Assembly: GCA_001829505.1 (NCBI GenBank)
Contig: MIBK01000233.1
Span: forward strand, 8,749 to 19,044
Source of the DNA: Spirochaetes bacterium RBG_16_67_19
Lineage (GTDB): Bacteria; Spirochaetota; Spirochaetia; SZUA-6; DRHE01
Direction: 5' to 3'
DNA: 10,296 nt
Shown here one piece after another: positions 1 through 6,968 of the stretch (positions are counted from its first letter, which is position 1; every line of letters begins with the position of its first letter). The translations under genes and the position numbers were made by a program. The notes beneath the pieces are model-generated. The model saw only the letters and a list, made by a program, of their open reading frames with translations, did not search any database and had not been told where the DNA came from.

Positions 1-1
1 G

Positions 2-241
2 CCGGCGCCGGAGCTGGTGGCCTTCACCAGCTCCTCCACGGTTTCCCACCTGGTCCAGATCCTCCGCGCCTCGGGCCGCGAGGGTCTGCTGGCCGGAATC
101 CAGGGGGCCTGCATCGGCCCGGTTACGGCCGCCACGGCCCGCGAGCTGGGCCTGGCGGTCCGGGTCGAGTCCGGCACGCATACCATCCCAGGCCTGATCC
201 AGGCTATTGAAGCACATTTCCGTGAAAGGCAATCCACATGA
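2..241 (+). CDS. hemD: Uroporphyrinogen III synthase, C-terminal end (5' end outside window)
   Basis: The reading frame is open from the left edge and ends in TGA; 79 residues are visible. HemD closes hydroxymethylbilane into uroporphyrinogen III with inversion of ring D, the last step common to haem, sirohaem and cobalamin synthesis. Two HemD-like segments are visible: VAFTSSSTV near the start (a beta strand followed by the Ser/Thr-rich loop of the C-terminal domain) and [15 protein letters not shown], the usual I(G)PxTAxxxxxxG signature near the C-terminus. Many Ahb-pathway bacteria fuse HemD to the SAM-dependent uroporphyrinogen methyltransferase CobA; whether that is so here lies outside the window. 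The stop overlaps the ahbC start as ATGA, so it belongs to the same operon. The family call is fairly safe despite the short fragment. Confidence 0.85.
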   Translation, partial: PAPELVAFTSSSTVSHLVQILRASGREGLLAGIQGACIGPVTAATARELGLAVRVESGTHTIPGLIQAIEAHFRERQST

Positions 242-1455
242 TCGGCATTTCCAAACTCTATTGCGGGACCGTGGAGCCCTCCGACCCGCTGCGCTACGGC
301 CGCAGCTCCCGCGCCCTGCCCTCGCACCTGCTCCAATTCTCGCAGGACAAGAAGCCGGTGGTGGTCTGGAACGTGGGCCGGCGGTGCAACCTGCGCTGTG
401 TGCATTGCTATTCCGGCTCCCGGGACCGCCGCTACGAGGGGGAACTGGACACCGCCGAGGGCAAGGCCCTGATCGACGATCTGGCCGGCTTCGGCGTGCC
501 GGTGATCCTGTTTTCCGGCGGCGAGCCCCTGATGCGTCCGGACATCCTGGAGCTCATCGCCCACGCCCGCGCGAGAGGGGTGCGCTCGGTGCTTTCCTCC
601 AATGGAACGCTGATCACCGCGGAGCTGGCCCGGGAGCTCAAGGGCCTCGAGCTTTCCTACGTGGGCGTAAGCCTGGACGGGCTGGAGCCGACCCACGACC
701 GCTTCCGCGGCGTGGAGGGAGCCTTCGCCCGGGCCATGGCCGGGCTGCGCAACTGCCGGGAGGCGGGCATCAAGGTGGGGCTGCGCTTCACCATCAACCG
801 CCGCAACGCCCAGGACATCCCCGGGATCTTCCGGCTGCTGGTCGAGGAGGACATTCCGCGGGTCTGTTTCTATCATCTGGCTTACGCCGGGCGGGGCAGC
901 CGGCTGATCGAGGAGGACCTGGACCGGCAGGAGGCGCGGCGGGTGGTGGACCGGATCATCGACGCCACCCGGGACCTGCACGCTTCCGGACTGCCCAAGG
1001 AAGTGCTGACCGTGGACAATCACGCCGATGGGGTGTACCTGTACCTGCGGGTCCGCAGGGAGGATCCCCGCAGGGCGGAGGGCATCCTGGAGCTGCTGCG
1101 CATGAACGGCGGCAACAGCTCCGGTCTCGGGATCGGCTGCGTGAGCTGGGACGGCTCGGTGCACGCCGACCAGTTCTGGCGCCATCACAGCTTCGGCAAC
1201 GTGCGCGAAAGGCCCTTCAGCGAGATCTGGAGCGACCTTTCCGACCCGCTCATGGCCGGACTCAAGGACAAGAAGGCCCACGTGAAAGGCCGCTGCGCGC
1301 GCTGCCGCTGGCTGGAGCTGTGCGGCGGGAACCTGCGGGTGCGGGCGGAAGCGGTGACCGGGGATCCGTGGGAGGCCGACCCGGCCTGCTACCTGAGCGA
1401 CGAGGAGATCGGCCTGACCGGTACGGCCGCCGGCCAGCGCGAGGAGGTGTGCTGA
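238..1455 (+). CDS. ahbC: AhbC, radical SAM 12,18-didecarboxysiroheme deacetylase (Fe-coproporphyrin III synthase)
   Basis: This 405-residue radical SAM enzyme removes the two acetate side chains of 12,18-didecarboxysirohaem to give Fe-coproporphyrin III, the third Ahb step. The radical SAM cluster motif CxxxCxxC is C50, C54, C57, followed by GGEP at 94-97. A C-terminal auxiliary-cluster motif reads C353-x2-C356-x5-C362-x21-C384, with one more cysteine at C301. The N-terminus ([16 protein letters not shown]), the segment TVDNHADG at 258-265 and NGGNSSG at 290-296 look AhbC-like as I remember the family. The related NirJ of haem d1 synthesis is the main alternative, but the AhbD and AhbAB neighbours and the absence of other nir genes favour AhbC. 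The ATG overlaps the hemD stop (ATGA) with GAAAGG at 224-229 as a modest ribosome site. The stop overlaps the hemB ATG by one base. Confidence 0.92.
   Translation: MIGISKLYCGTVEPSDPLRYGRSSRALPSHLLQFSQDKKPVVVWNVGRRCNLRCVHCYSGSRDRRYEGELDTAEGKALIDDLAGFGVPVILFSGGEPLMRPDILELIAHARARGVRSVLSSNGTLITAELARELKGLELSYVGVSLDGLEPTHDRFRGVEGAFARAMAGLRNCREAGIKVGLRFTINRRNAQDIPGIFRLLVEEDIPRVCFYHLAYAGRGSRLIEEDLDRQEARRVVDRIIDATRDLHASGLPKEVLTVDNHADGVYLYLRVRREDPRRAEGILELLRMNGGNSSGLGIGCVSWDGSVHADQFWRHHSFGNVRERPFSEIWSDLSDPLMAGLKDKKAHVKGRCARCRWLELCGGNLRVRAEAVTGDPWEADPACYLSDEEIGLTGTAAGQREEVC
1441..1448 (+). promoter_or_regulatory. Ribosome binding site of hemB
   Basis: GAGGAGGT lies inside the last codons of ahbC, six bases before the ATG at 1455. 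It settles the hemB start: the hemB frame happens to stay open far upstream, through all of ahbC, so the longest reading frame is misleading. Confidence 0.85.
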
Positions 1456-2435
1456 TGTTTCCAGCAACGAGAATGCGCAGGCTGCGCCGCAGCCAGACAC
1501 TGCGGCGCCTGGTGCGTGAAACCCGGCTGTCGGTGGACAATCTGGTCTATCCGTTGTTCGTCTGTCCCGGGCGCGGCGTGCGCGACCCCATCGACTCCAT
1601 GCCCGGTAACTTCCGGATGTCGGTGGACCGGCTGGTCGAGGAGTGCCGCGAGGCCCTGGACCTGGGGATCCCCGGCGTGATCCTGTTCGGCATCCCGGAG
1701 GCCAAGGATGCCACCGGCAGCACGTCCTGGGCGGAGAAGGGCATCGTGCAGCAGGCCGTGCGGGCAATCAAGGAACGGCTGCCGGACCTCCTGGTCATCA
1801 CCGACGTGTGCCTCTGCGAGTACACCAGCCACGGGCATTGCGGGGTCATCCGTGATGGCGCGGTGGACAATGACGCCACCCTGCCGCTGCTGGCCCGCCA
1901 GGCCCTTTCCCACGCCCAGGCCGGCGCGGATCTGGTGGCCCCCTCGGACATGATGGACGGCCGCGTGGCCAGGATCCGCGAGGCGCTGGACGGCGGGGGC
2001 TTCCAGGAAGTGGCCATCATGTCCTACGCGGCCAAGTACGCTTCCGCCTTCTACGGGCCGTTCCGGGAGGCGGCCGGCTCCGCTCCGGAGTTCGGAGACC
2101 GGCGGGGCTACCAGATGGACCCGCCCAACGTCGCGGAGGCGCTGCGCGAGGTGCGGCTGGACATCGAGGAGGGGGCGGACATCGTCATGGTCAAGCCCGC
2201 CCTGGCCTACCTGGACGTCATCTACCGGGTGAAGACTACCTTCGGCCTGCCGGTGGCCGCCTACAATGTCAGCGGCGAGTTTGCCTGCATCAAGGCGGCG
2301 GCGGAGAGGGGCTGGCTGGACGAGCAGCGCATTGTAGAGGAGGTGCTGTTGTCCATCCGGCGGGCCGGCGCCGACATCATCCTGACCTATTTCGCCAAGC
2401 AGGCTGCGCGGCTCCTGGGCCGGGGGGGCCCATGA
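1455..2435 (+). CDS. hemB: Delta-aminolevulinic acid dehydratase (porphobilinogen synthase), zinc type
   Basis: HemB condenses two 5-aminolevulinate molecules into porphobilinogen in the cytoplasm. The protein is 326 residues, the usual length. The two Schiff-base lysines are K194 (in [16 protein letters not shown]) and K247 (in [10 protein letters not shown]). The metal loop [16 protein letters not shown] carries C119, C121 and C129, the three-cysteine site of zinc-dependent enzymes, rather than the aspartate-rich loop of magnesium-type enzymes. The ATG at 1455 shares one base with the ahbC stop (TGATG) and sits behind a strong GAGGAGGT. The end overlaps ahbD by four bases (ATGA), next to a run of seven G at 2422-2428 in the last codons. 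Its place between two late-pathway genes indicates that early and late steps are expressed together. The identification is secure. Confidence 0.97.
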   Translation: MFPATRMRRLRRSQTLRRLVRETRLSVDNLVYPLFVCPGRGVRDPIDSMPGNFRMSVDRLVEECREALDLGIPGVILFGIPEAKDATGSTSWAEKGIVQQAVRAIKERLPDLLVITDVCLCEYTSHGHCGVIRDGAVDNDATLPLLARQALSHAQAGADLVAPSDMMDGRVARIREALDGGGFQEVAIMSYAAKYASAFYGPFREAAGSAPEFGDRRGYQMDPPNVAEALREVRLDIEEGADIVMVKPALAYLDVIYRVKTTFGLPVAAYNVSGEFACIKAAAERGWLDEQRIVEEVLLSIRRAGADIILTYFAKQAARLLGRGGP

Positions 2436-3541
2436 GGAAAGAAGCGCCGGAGCCCGCCGGTGGAGGCGAAGCCCGCTTCCAGCCCCGGTTGATCGCTTGG
2501 GAGGTGACCCGCCGCTGCCCGTTGAGCTGCCGGCACTGCCGGGCCTCCGCGGCCGACCGGGATTACGCCGGGGAGCTGGACACCGCGGAGTGTTTCCGCT
2601 TCCTGGACGGGGTGGCGGCCTTCGCCGGGCCGATCATCATCCTGACCGGAGGCGAGCCCATGGCGCGGGAGGACATTTACCGGATTGCCGAACACGGCAC
2701 TTCCCTGGGCCTGCGCATGGTCATGGCCCCCTGCGGCCTGCTGATGGACCGCGACAGCACGCGGCGGATCATCGACGCGGGCATCCGGCGCATCTCCCTG
2801 AGCATCGACGGTGCCGACCGGGAAACCCACGATGCCTTCCGCCGGGTGGACGGGGCTTTCGATTCCGTGCTGCGGGCCGCTGCCCTGGCGCGGGAGCAGG
2901 GCCTGGAGTTCCAGGTCAACACCACGGTCACCCGGCTGAACGTGGGGCAGCTGGATATAATCCTCGAGCTGGCCGTTTCCCTGGGCGCGGCGGGCTACCA
3001 CCCCTTCCTGCTGGTCCCCACCGGGCGGGGCAGGGAGCTGGCCGATCTGGCCATCGACCCCCAGGAGTACGAGCGGGTGCTCACCTGGATCTACCGGCGC
3101 AGCCTGGACTGCCCGATCCCCATCAAGCCTACCTGCGCACCCCACTATTACCGGATCCTGCGTCAGCAGGAGCATCAGGCCGGGCGGACGGCGAGCCAGG
3201 CAGCACACGGACTGAACGCCATGACCAAGGGATGTCTGGGCGGGCAGGCCTTCGCCTTCGTCTCCCATACAGGGAAAGCGCAGATCTGCGGTTTTCTGGA
3301 CCTGGAGGCCGGGGACCTTCGGCGAGAGGGCTATGACTTCCGCCGCATCTGGGAGGACTCCGAGCTGTTCGGCAGCCTGCGGGACCCGGCCCGCTACCAG
3401 GGCAAGTGCGGCGCCTGCGAGTACCTCGGCGTCTGCGGAGGCTGCCGCGCCCGGGCCTATGCCGCCACCGGCAACTACCTGGCCGAGGAACCTTTCTGCG
3501 TGCACGTGCCCCGGCGGGCAACGGCAGGGAGTGCGCGTTGA
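2432..3541 (+). CDS. ahbD: AhbD, radical SAM haem synthase (Fe-coproporphyrin III decarboxylase)
   Basis: AhbD performs the last step of the sirohaem-dependent route: oxidative decarboxylation of two propionates of Fe-coproporphyrin III to the vinyl groups of haem b, without oxygen. The 369-residue protein has the radical SAM motif at C29, C33, C36 (CPLSCRHC), GGEP at 73-76, and [13 protein letters not shown] at 122-134. The segment [14 protein letters not shown] (229-242) is, from memory, characteristic of AhbD. The C-terminal SPASM-type region supplies C268, C286, C326, C329, C335, C338 and C356, enough for auxiliary iron-sulfur clusters. It differs from AhbC in lacking the long N-terminal extension. 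The ATG overlaps the hemB stop as ATGA. Other SPASM enzymes, such as peptide-modifying maturases, are possible by domain alone, but context makes them unlikely. Confidence 0.9.
   Translation: MRKEAPEPAGGGEARFQPRLIAWEVTRRCPLSCRHCRASAADRDYAGELDTAECFRFLDGVAAFAGPIIILTGGEPMAREDIYRIAEHGTSLGLRMVMAPCGLLMDRDSTRRIIDAGIRRISLSIDGADRETHDAFRRVDGAFDSVLRAAALAREQGLEFQVNTTVTRLNVGQLDIILELAVSLGAAGYHPFLLVPTGRGRELADLAIDPQEYERVLTWIYRRSLDCPIPIKPTCAPHYYRILRQQEHQAGRTASQAAHGLNAMTKGCLGGQAFAFVSHTGKAQICGFLDLEAGDLRREGYDFRRIWEDSELFGSLRDPARYQGKCGACEYLGVCGGCRARAYAATGNYLAEEPFCVHVPRRATAGSAR
3526..3531 (+). promoter_or_regulatory. Ribosome binding site that decides the TTG start of ahbAB
   Basis: AGGGAG lies six bases before TTG at 3538. 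That TTG overlaps the ahbD stop as TTGA, the same four-base geometry as the ATGA overlaps elsewhere in this operon. No ATG or GTG in this frame is as well placed near the AhbA-like N-terminus. Confidence 0.7.
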
Positions 3542-4542
3542 AGGAAACCGGAACCCAGGTACCGCACGGCCTGCTGTTGGAGGAGCTGCAGCGCGACTTC
3601 CCCCTGGTTTCGCGCCCCTTCCGGCGCATCGGCCGGCGCTGCGGGCTTGCCGAAGAGCGGACGCTGGAAACCACCCGGGAGCTGCTGTCGCAGGGGATGA
3701 TCCGGGAAATCTCGGCGCTCCTGGACGCCCGCCGGATCGGCGTCCGGACCGCGCTGGTGGCCGTCCGCGCAGGGGACCGGGCCGAGGAGCTCGGGCAGCG
3801 GATTAGCCGGCACCCCGGCGTGAGCCACAATTACCTGCGCGAGCACGACTGGAACCTCTGGTTCACCCTGGCGGTGCCCGCGGAACGGAACCTGGGAGCG
3901 GAGGTGCGGGCGACTTTCGAAGGCGAGGAGGTGCCGACCATGGTCCTGCCGGCGCTGCGCACCTTCAAGCTGCAGGTGCGCCTGCGTTTCACGGATCCGG
4001 GAATCGGGATTCCGGAGCAGGAGGCTCCAGCGGGCGGCCGGGACGACGGGCCGGTCATGACGGTCCGCCTGGAGCCTTTCGAGAAACGCCTCCTGGCCCT
4101 TCTCGAGGAGCCGCTGCCGCTGGTGCCCCGGCCGTGGGCGCTGCTGGCCTCCGGCCTGCAGGTCAGCCAGCGCAGGCTGCTGGCCGCGGTGGGGCGCCTG
4201 AAGCGCAGGGGCGTGGTCCGCCGGATCGCGGCGGTGCTGCGCCACCGCAGCGCGGGCTTCCAGGCCAATGCCATGGTCTGTTTCCAGGTCCCGGAGGAGC
4301 GCATCCTGGAAGCCGGGCGCCGGGCCGCCCAATTGCCCCAGGTGTCCCATTGCTACCAGCGGGAAACCGCGCCGCAGTGGCCCTATTCCCTGTATGCCAT
4401 GCTGCACGCCAGGAATCGCCAGGAGTGCGACGGGCTGGTCCGCGAGCTGGCCGGGCGGGTCGGCGGCGAGGATTACCAGGTTCTCTACAGCCTGAGGGAA
4501 CTGAAGAAGCGGCGAATCAAACACTTCGGAGAAAAGCAATGA
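3538..4542 (+). CDS. ahbAB: Fused AhbA-AhbB siroheme decarboxylase
   Basis: A single 334-residue chain contains both subunits of sirohaem decarboxylase, which removes the C12 and C18 acetate carboxyls to give 12,18-didecarboxysirohaem. Each half has an Lrp/AsnC-like winged helix followed by a ferredoxin-like alpha/beta domain. The N-half (about 10-152) carries [17 protein letters not shown] at 95-111, AhbA-like. The C-half (about 176-334) carries VSHCYQRE at 269-276 and [10 protein letters not shown] at 281-290, and ends in [15 protein letters not shown], AhbB-like. A loose linker rich in Gly, Asp and Pro spans about 153-175. AhbA and AhbB are usually separate proteins of about 160 residues. 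H97 and H271 occupy equivalent positions and are candidate catalytic or haem-contacting residues. The start is TTG, overlapping the ahbD stop; the stop overlaps hemL (ATGA). NirDL of haem d1 synthesis is the nearest alternative. Confidence 0.9.
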   Translation: MKETGTQVPHGLLLEELQRDFPLVSRPFRRIGRRCGLAEERTLETTRELLSQGMIREISALLDARRIGVRTALVAVRAGDRAEELGQRISRHPGVSHNYLREHDWNLWFTLAVPAERNLGAEVRATFEGEEVPTMVLPALRTFKLQVRLRFTDPGIGIPEQEAPAGGRDDGPVMTVRLEPFEKRLLALLEEPLPLVPRPWALLASGLQVSQRRLLAAVGRLKRRGVVRRIAAVLRHRSAGFQANAMVCFQVPEERILEAGRRAAQLPQVSHCYQRETAPQWPYSLYAMLHARNRQECDGLVRELAGRVGGEDYQVLYSLRELKKRRIKHFGEKQ

Positions 4543-5816
4543 AGCAGACATCGAGCCAGCTGTTCCAGCAGGCGCGCAAGGTGATCCCCGGCGGGGTGAA
4601 CAGCCCGGTGCGGGCTTTCGGTTCGGTGGGCCTGGAGCCGCTGTACATCCGGCGCGGGCGGGGTTCCAAGATCTACGACGTAGAGGGCAGGGAATACATC
4701 GACTACGTCTGCTCCTGGGGTCCCCTGATCCTGGGACACGCCCACCCGCGCCTGGTCGCCGCCCTTGCCGAGGCGGCGGCCCTGGGGACCAGCTTCGGGG
4801 CCACCACGCCGATCGAGCCGGTCTTCGCCGAGCTGATCACCTCTGTTTACCCGTCGATCCAGATGGTTCGCATGGTCAACTCCGGCACTGAGGCCACGAT
4901 GAGCGCGGTCCGCCTGGCCCGGGGCTTCACGGGCCGCGCCAAGCTCATCAAGTTCGAGGGCTGCTACCACGGCCACGGGGACAGCTTCCTGATCAAGGCG
5001 GGCTCGGGGGTTCTGACCCTCGGCATCCCGGGAAGCCCCGGGGTGACCGAGGGCACCGCCAGGGACACCCTGGTGGCCCGTTTCAACGACCTGGAGTCGG
5101 TCAAGGCTCTCCTGCGGGCCAGCCGCGGCGAAGTGGCCGCGTTGATCGTGGAGCCGGTCATGGGCAATGTCGGAGTGATCCCCCCCGCGGAGGGTTTCCT
5201 GGCCGGGCTGCGCGAGCTGTGCTCCGAGGAGAAGGTCGTGCTGATCTTCGACGAGGTGATCACCGGATTCCGGGTCGCCCTCGGCGGCGCTCAGGAGCTT
5301 TACGGCGTGCGGCCCGATCTGACCTGCCTGGGCAAGATCATCGGCGGCGGCCTGCCCGTGGGGGCCTTCGGGGGCCGGCGGGAGATCATGGAGATGCTGG
5401 CGCCGCTGGGCCCGGTGTACCAGGCCGGGACGCTGTCGGGCAATCCGCTGGCGCTGGCCATGGGCTACGAAACCGTGCGTATCCTGCGGGAGGAGGCAGT
5501 CTACGACCGGCTGGAGAGCCTGTCGGCGATGCTCGAGGAGGGGTTTCGGCAGAGTTTCCGGAAACTGTCGCGGAGCTGCAGGATCAACCGGGTGGGTTCG
5601 ATGCTGAGCCTGTTCTTCACCGACCGGGAGGTCGGGGATTTCGCTTCGGCGATGAGCTGCGACCAGGGTGCCTTTCGGGATTATTTCCGGCGCATGCTGG
5701 AACAGGGCATCTACCTCGCTCCGTCCGCTTTCGAGGCCGTCTTCGTGTCCGCGGCCCACGATGAAGCGGACATCCGGCGCACCGTGACGGCTGCCGAATC
5801 CGCAGCGAGGCGATGA
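4539..5816 (+). CDS. hemL: Glutamate-1-semialdehyde 2,1-aminomutase
   Basis: HemL moves the amino group of glutamate-1-semialdehyde to yield 5-aminolevulinate, using pyridoxal phosphate; it is the second step of the C5 route after glutamyl-tRNA reductase (not in the window). The 425-residue length is typical. The N-terminus ([20 protein letters not shown]) is diagnostic. Other family features are [18 protein letters not shown] near 112-129, the cofactor-contacting D238 in [10 protein letters not shown], the Schiff-base lysine K266 in [16 protein letters not shown], and QAGTLSGNP at 295-303. The ATG at 4539 overlaps the ahbAB stop, with GGAG at 4528-4531 as ribosome site; the frame stays open further upstream, but that is only GC bias. 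It is the last gene of the operon and is followed 10 bases later by a strong hairpin. The identification is secure. Confidence 0.97.
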   Translation: MKQTSSQLFQQARKVIPGGVNSPVRAFGSVGLEPLYIRRGRGSKIYDVEGREYIDYVCSWGPLILGHAHPRLVAALAEAAALGTSFGATTPIEPVFAELITSVYPSIQMVRMVNSGTEATMSAVRLARGFTGRAKLIKFEGCYHGHGDSFLIKAGSGVLTLGIPGSPGVTEGTARDTLVARFNDLESVKALLRASRGEVAALIVEPVMGNVGVIPPAEGFLAGLRELCSEEKVVLIFDEVITGFRVALGGAQELYGVRPDLTCLGKIIGGGLPVGAFGGRREIMEMLAPLGPVYQAGTLSGNPLALAMGYETVRILREEAVYDRLESLSAMLEEGFRQSFRKLSRSCRINRVGSMLSLFFTDREVGDFASAMSCDQGAFRDYFRRMLEQGIYLAPSAFEAVFVSAAHDEADIRRTVTAAESAARR

Positions 5817-5826
5817 TCCGCCAGAA

Positions 5827-5852
5827 AGCCCCGGGGAGTATTCCCCGGGGCT
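5827..5852. terminator. Perfect hairpin, probable terminator between convergent genes
   Basis: An 11-bp perfect stem (AGCCCCGGGGA and its complement) closes a four-base GTAT loop. It starts 10 bases after the hemL stop and lies about 20 bases beyond the stop of the convergent lipoprotein gene. On the + strand it is not followed by a T run; on the - strand it is followed by TTTCTGG, a short one. It could serve both directions, perhaps as a weak intrinsic or factor-assisted terminator and as mRNA 3'-end protection. That the stem is real is certain; the termination role is inferred from its position. Confidence 0.8.
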
Positions 5853-5873
5853 GATTCCGCGGCAGGGTTGCCG

Positions 5874-6284
5874 CTACATCATCAGGTCGATTTCGCGGAT
5901 CCCGCTCAACACCAACAGGCCGTCCTTCATCGTCCCCTTGGCTTCCACGGAGATGTCGGCCGTCTTTGCGGTCTTCAGCACCACCGTGCGGAAGGCCAGG
6001 TCGCTGCCGGCGGCGTCAAAGGGGATGTAGCGGTAGCCGGACTTCTCCATGACCATGATGCCGAACCCGGAGGCTTCGCAGGCCACCAGGCACTGCTGGG
6101 TATGATCCCCGGGCATGGTGAGCACCGCGCTGCCGTCCATGCCCGTGCCGGCCTTGGCGCAGGCCCGGTCCAGGATATAGCCCTTGTATACGACCTCCTC
6201 CATCATCGGCGCGGGAGGGCTCATGCAGGACGCGAGCAGCACGCCCGCGGCAACCAACAACGCCGAACCGATCCAGAGTTTCAT
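5874..6284 (-). CDS. Small lipoprotein of unknown function with a Cys/His/Cys/Cys pattern
   Basis: This 136-residue protein begins with a classic lipoprotein signal: positively charged start, hydrophobic stretch, then the lipobox LASC with lipidated C20. M21 at +2 is not the aspartate retention signal, which by the enterobacterial rule suggests the outer membrane. The mature part is one compact, probably beta-rich domain: GYILDRACA with C42, then PGDHTQQCLVACEASGFGIMV with H61, C65 and C69, a FDAAG turn near 89-93, and DISVEAKGTMKDGLLVLSGIREI at the end. The Cys/His spacing could bind metal or haem, or form a disulfide, but I know no proven function. The start has an ideal AGGAGGT five bases upstream. 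It has its own promoter overlapping an inverted repeat, so it is probably regulated separately from the genes upstream. Confidence 0.85.
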   Translation of the reverse strand: MKLWIGSALLVAAGVLLASCMSPPAPMMEEVVYKGYILDRACAKAGTGMDGSAVLTMPGDHTQQCLVACEASGFGIMVMEKSGYRYIPFDAAGSDLAFRTVVLKTAKTADISVEAKGTMKDGLLVLSGIREIDLMM

Positions 6285-6289
6285 GCAGC

Positions 6290-6296
6290 ACCTCCT
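6290..6296 (-). promoter_or_regulatory. Strong ribosome binding site of the lipoprotein gene
   Basis: On the - strand AGGAGGT stands five bases before the ATG. It is the strongest Shine-Dalgarno among the - strand genes here, and suggests high translation when the gene is transcribed. Confidence 0.85.
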
Positions 6297-6314
6297 GAGA
6301 CATTTGGTGCCGAT

Positions 6315-6343
6315 AACCTACTAAGGCGGTCAGGAAATGTCAA
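6315..6343 (-). promoter_or_regulatory. Sigma70-like promoter of the lipoprotein gene
   Basis: On the - strand a perfect -35 box TTGACA (6338-6343) is followed after exactly 17 bases by TAGGTT (6315-6320), a weak -10 matching the consensus at three of six positions. Transcription would begin near 6308, leaving a short leader of about 24 bases that contains the strong ribosome site. The -35 box lies inside a near-perfect inverted repeat, so a bound protein would block RNA polymerase. Confidence 0.6.
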
Positions 6344-6357
6344 GTAAACTTTACATT
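6336..6357. promoter_or_regulatory. 22-bp near-perfect inverted repeat, probable repressor operator
   Basis: The core on the + strand is TGTCAAGT-AA-ACTTTACA, with the outer AA and TT bases also paired. Ten of the eleven symmetric pairs outside the central AA step are complementary or nearly so: by direct check nine pair, one (C/T) does not, and the centre is AA. The site is AT-rich within GC-rich DNA and covers the -35 box of the lipoprotein promoter. The obvious candidate ligand is the XRE-type repressor encoded about 400 bases upstream, because such proteins bind dyads of this size as dimers. That assignment is inference. Confidence 0.65.
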
Positions 6358-6387
6358 GACCCAGGGGGTCTTGCCTGGTGAGCCGGT

Positions 6388-6741
6388 TCAGGAGCGCTTG
6401 CGGTTCCAGAGCAGCAGGACCAGCTTGACGATCACCATGCCGGCCAGCACCGCCACGACGGCTTTATCCAATTCGCGGCCGGCGATGAGCTGGTAGACGA
6501 CGATCGCCGAAAGGCCGACGATTCCCAGGAAATACCCGCCCCGGCTTGAGCGGGCCAGATGGATGGCCTCGCGCTCGTCGCGCGGGCGCTCGCGGAACAG
6601 CAGCCCGGCATAGACTACAGCGGCCAGGATCAAGGCCACCAAGGCCACCATTTGCAGCGGGGTGGGCATCAACAGGTGCAGCGGATCCACGCAGGCGGCC
6701 AGCAGGATCACGAATACCACGGACAGGATCGTTTCAATCAT
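6388..6741 (-). CDS. Four-helix membrane protein paired with the XRE regulator
   Basis: The 117-residue protein has four predicted transmembrane segments at about 3-25, 29-49, 69-87 and 93-111. A charged loop between helices 2 and 3 (RERPRDEREAIHLARSSRGG, about 50-69) and a basic C-terminus (WNRKRS) fit a cytoplasmic loop and tail. I chose ATG at 6741, which overlaps the end of the upstream regulator by eight bases (ATGATTGA), over the longer reading, because the hydrophobic N-terminus then starts cleanly. Its layout resembles small membrane partners of XRE regulators, such as CylR1 beside CylR2, and perhaps the DUF2178-like membrane proteins with their DER loop; I cannot confirm the family. 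A likely role is to sense a membrane signal and modulate the repressor. Confidence 0.8.
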   Translation of the reverse strand: MIETILSVVFVILLAACVDPLHLLMPTPLQMVALVALILAAVVYAGLLFRERPRDEREAIHLARSSRGGYFLGIVGLSAIVVYQLIAGRELDKAVVAVLAGMVIVKLVLLLWNRKRS

Positions 6742-6937
6742 ATTCGAACAACTCCTCCACGGTGGTCCCCAGCCGCCGGGCGATTCGCAGCGCCAGCAGC
6801 ACCGAGGGCGGATAATTGCCCTTTTCAATGGCGATGATGGTCTGACGCGTCACGCCGACTTCACGGGCCAACTCCTCCTGGGTCAGGCCGGCGCGCAGGC
6901 GGTGGTCGCGAAGGTGCGAGACGAGCTCAGCGCTCAT
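6734..6937 (-). CDS. XRE/CylR2-type small helix-turn-helix regulator
   Basis: This 67-residue protein is almost entirely one Cro/CI-type DNA-binding domain. The pattern LRDHRLRAGLTQEELAREVG, followed by TRQTIIAIEKG and then PSVLLALRIARRLGTTVEELF, matches the five-helix fold; T30, R31, Q32 and T33 start the recognition helix. Length, the IEKGNYPPS turn and the ending VEELFEYD closely resemble CylR2-type repressors. It follows the hydrolase by 31 bases without a visible promoter of its own and overlaps the membrane protein gene by eight bases, so the two are translationally coupled. No clear ribosome site precedes its ATG. Its likely target is the dyad at 6336-6357 in front of the lipoprotein gene. 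The fold is certain; the target is inferred. Confidence 0.92.
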   Translation of the reverse strand: MSAELVSHLRDHRLRAGLTQEELAREVGVTRQTIIAIEKGNYPPSVLLALRIARRLGTTVEELFEYD

Positions 6938-6968
6938 GGACCCAGCATGCCACGGCAGGGGGGGCCCA

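Noticed and set aside
207..1454. A long open frame running through ahbC and in frame with hemB, which would give a 742-residue HemB.
   Set aside because: The upstream translation is Arg/Gly/Pro/Ala-rich with no family pattern and only reflects GC bias in ahbC. A strong ribosome site and the TGATG junction place the HemB start at 1455.
2422..2428. A run of seven G in the last hemB codons, next to the ahbD start, as a possible phase-variable tract.
   Set aside because: Short G runs are expected at this GC content (another sits at 6958-6964). Slippage would change only the last residues of HemB. It more likely adds to ribosome recruitment.
2387..3505. A long antisense open frame opposite ahbD.
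   Set aside because: The composition is that of a shadow frame of a GC-rich gene, with no start signal or domain. The same holds for the antisense frames at 3475-4551, 4485-5759 and 9128-10249.
6358..6378. Short hairpins (GACCC-AGG-GGGTC, and CCAGG paired with CCTGG) after the membrane protein gene, as a terminator.
   Set aside because: The stems are only five base pairs, are mutually exclusive and are not followed by a T run, so no terminator is called there.
6388..6828. The longer version of the membrane protein, starting at 6828.
   Set aside because: The extra 29 residues lie inside the XRE gene in another frame and are Arg/Cys/Trp-rich, with no ribosome site. The overlap start at 6741 gives a clean membrane protein.
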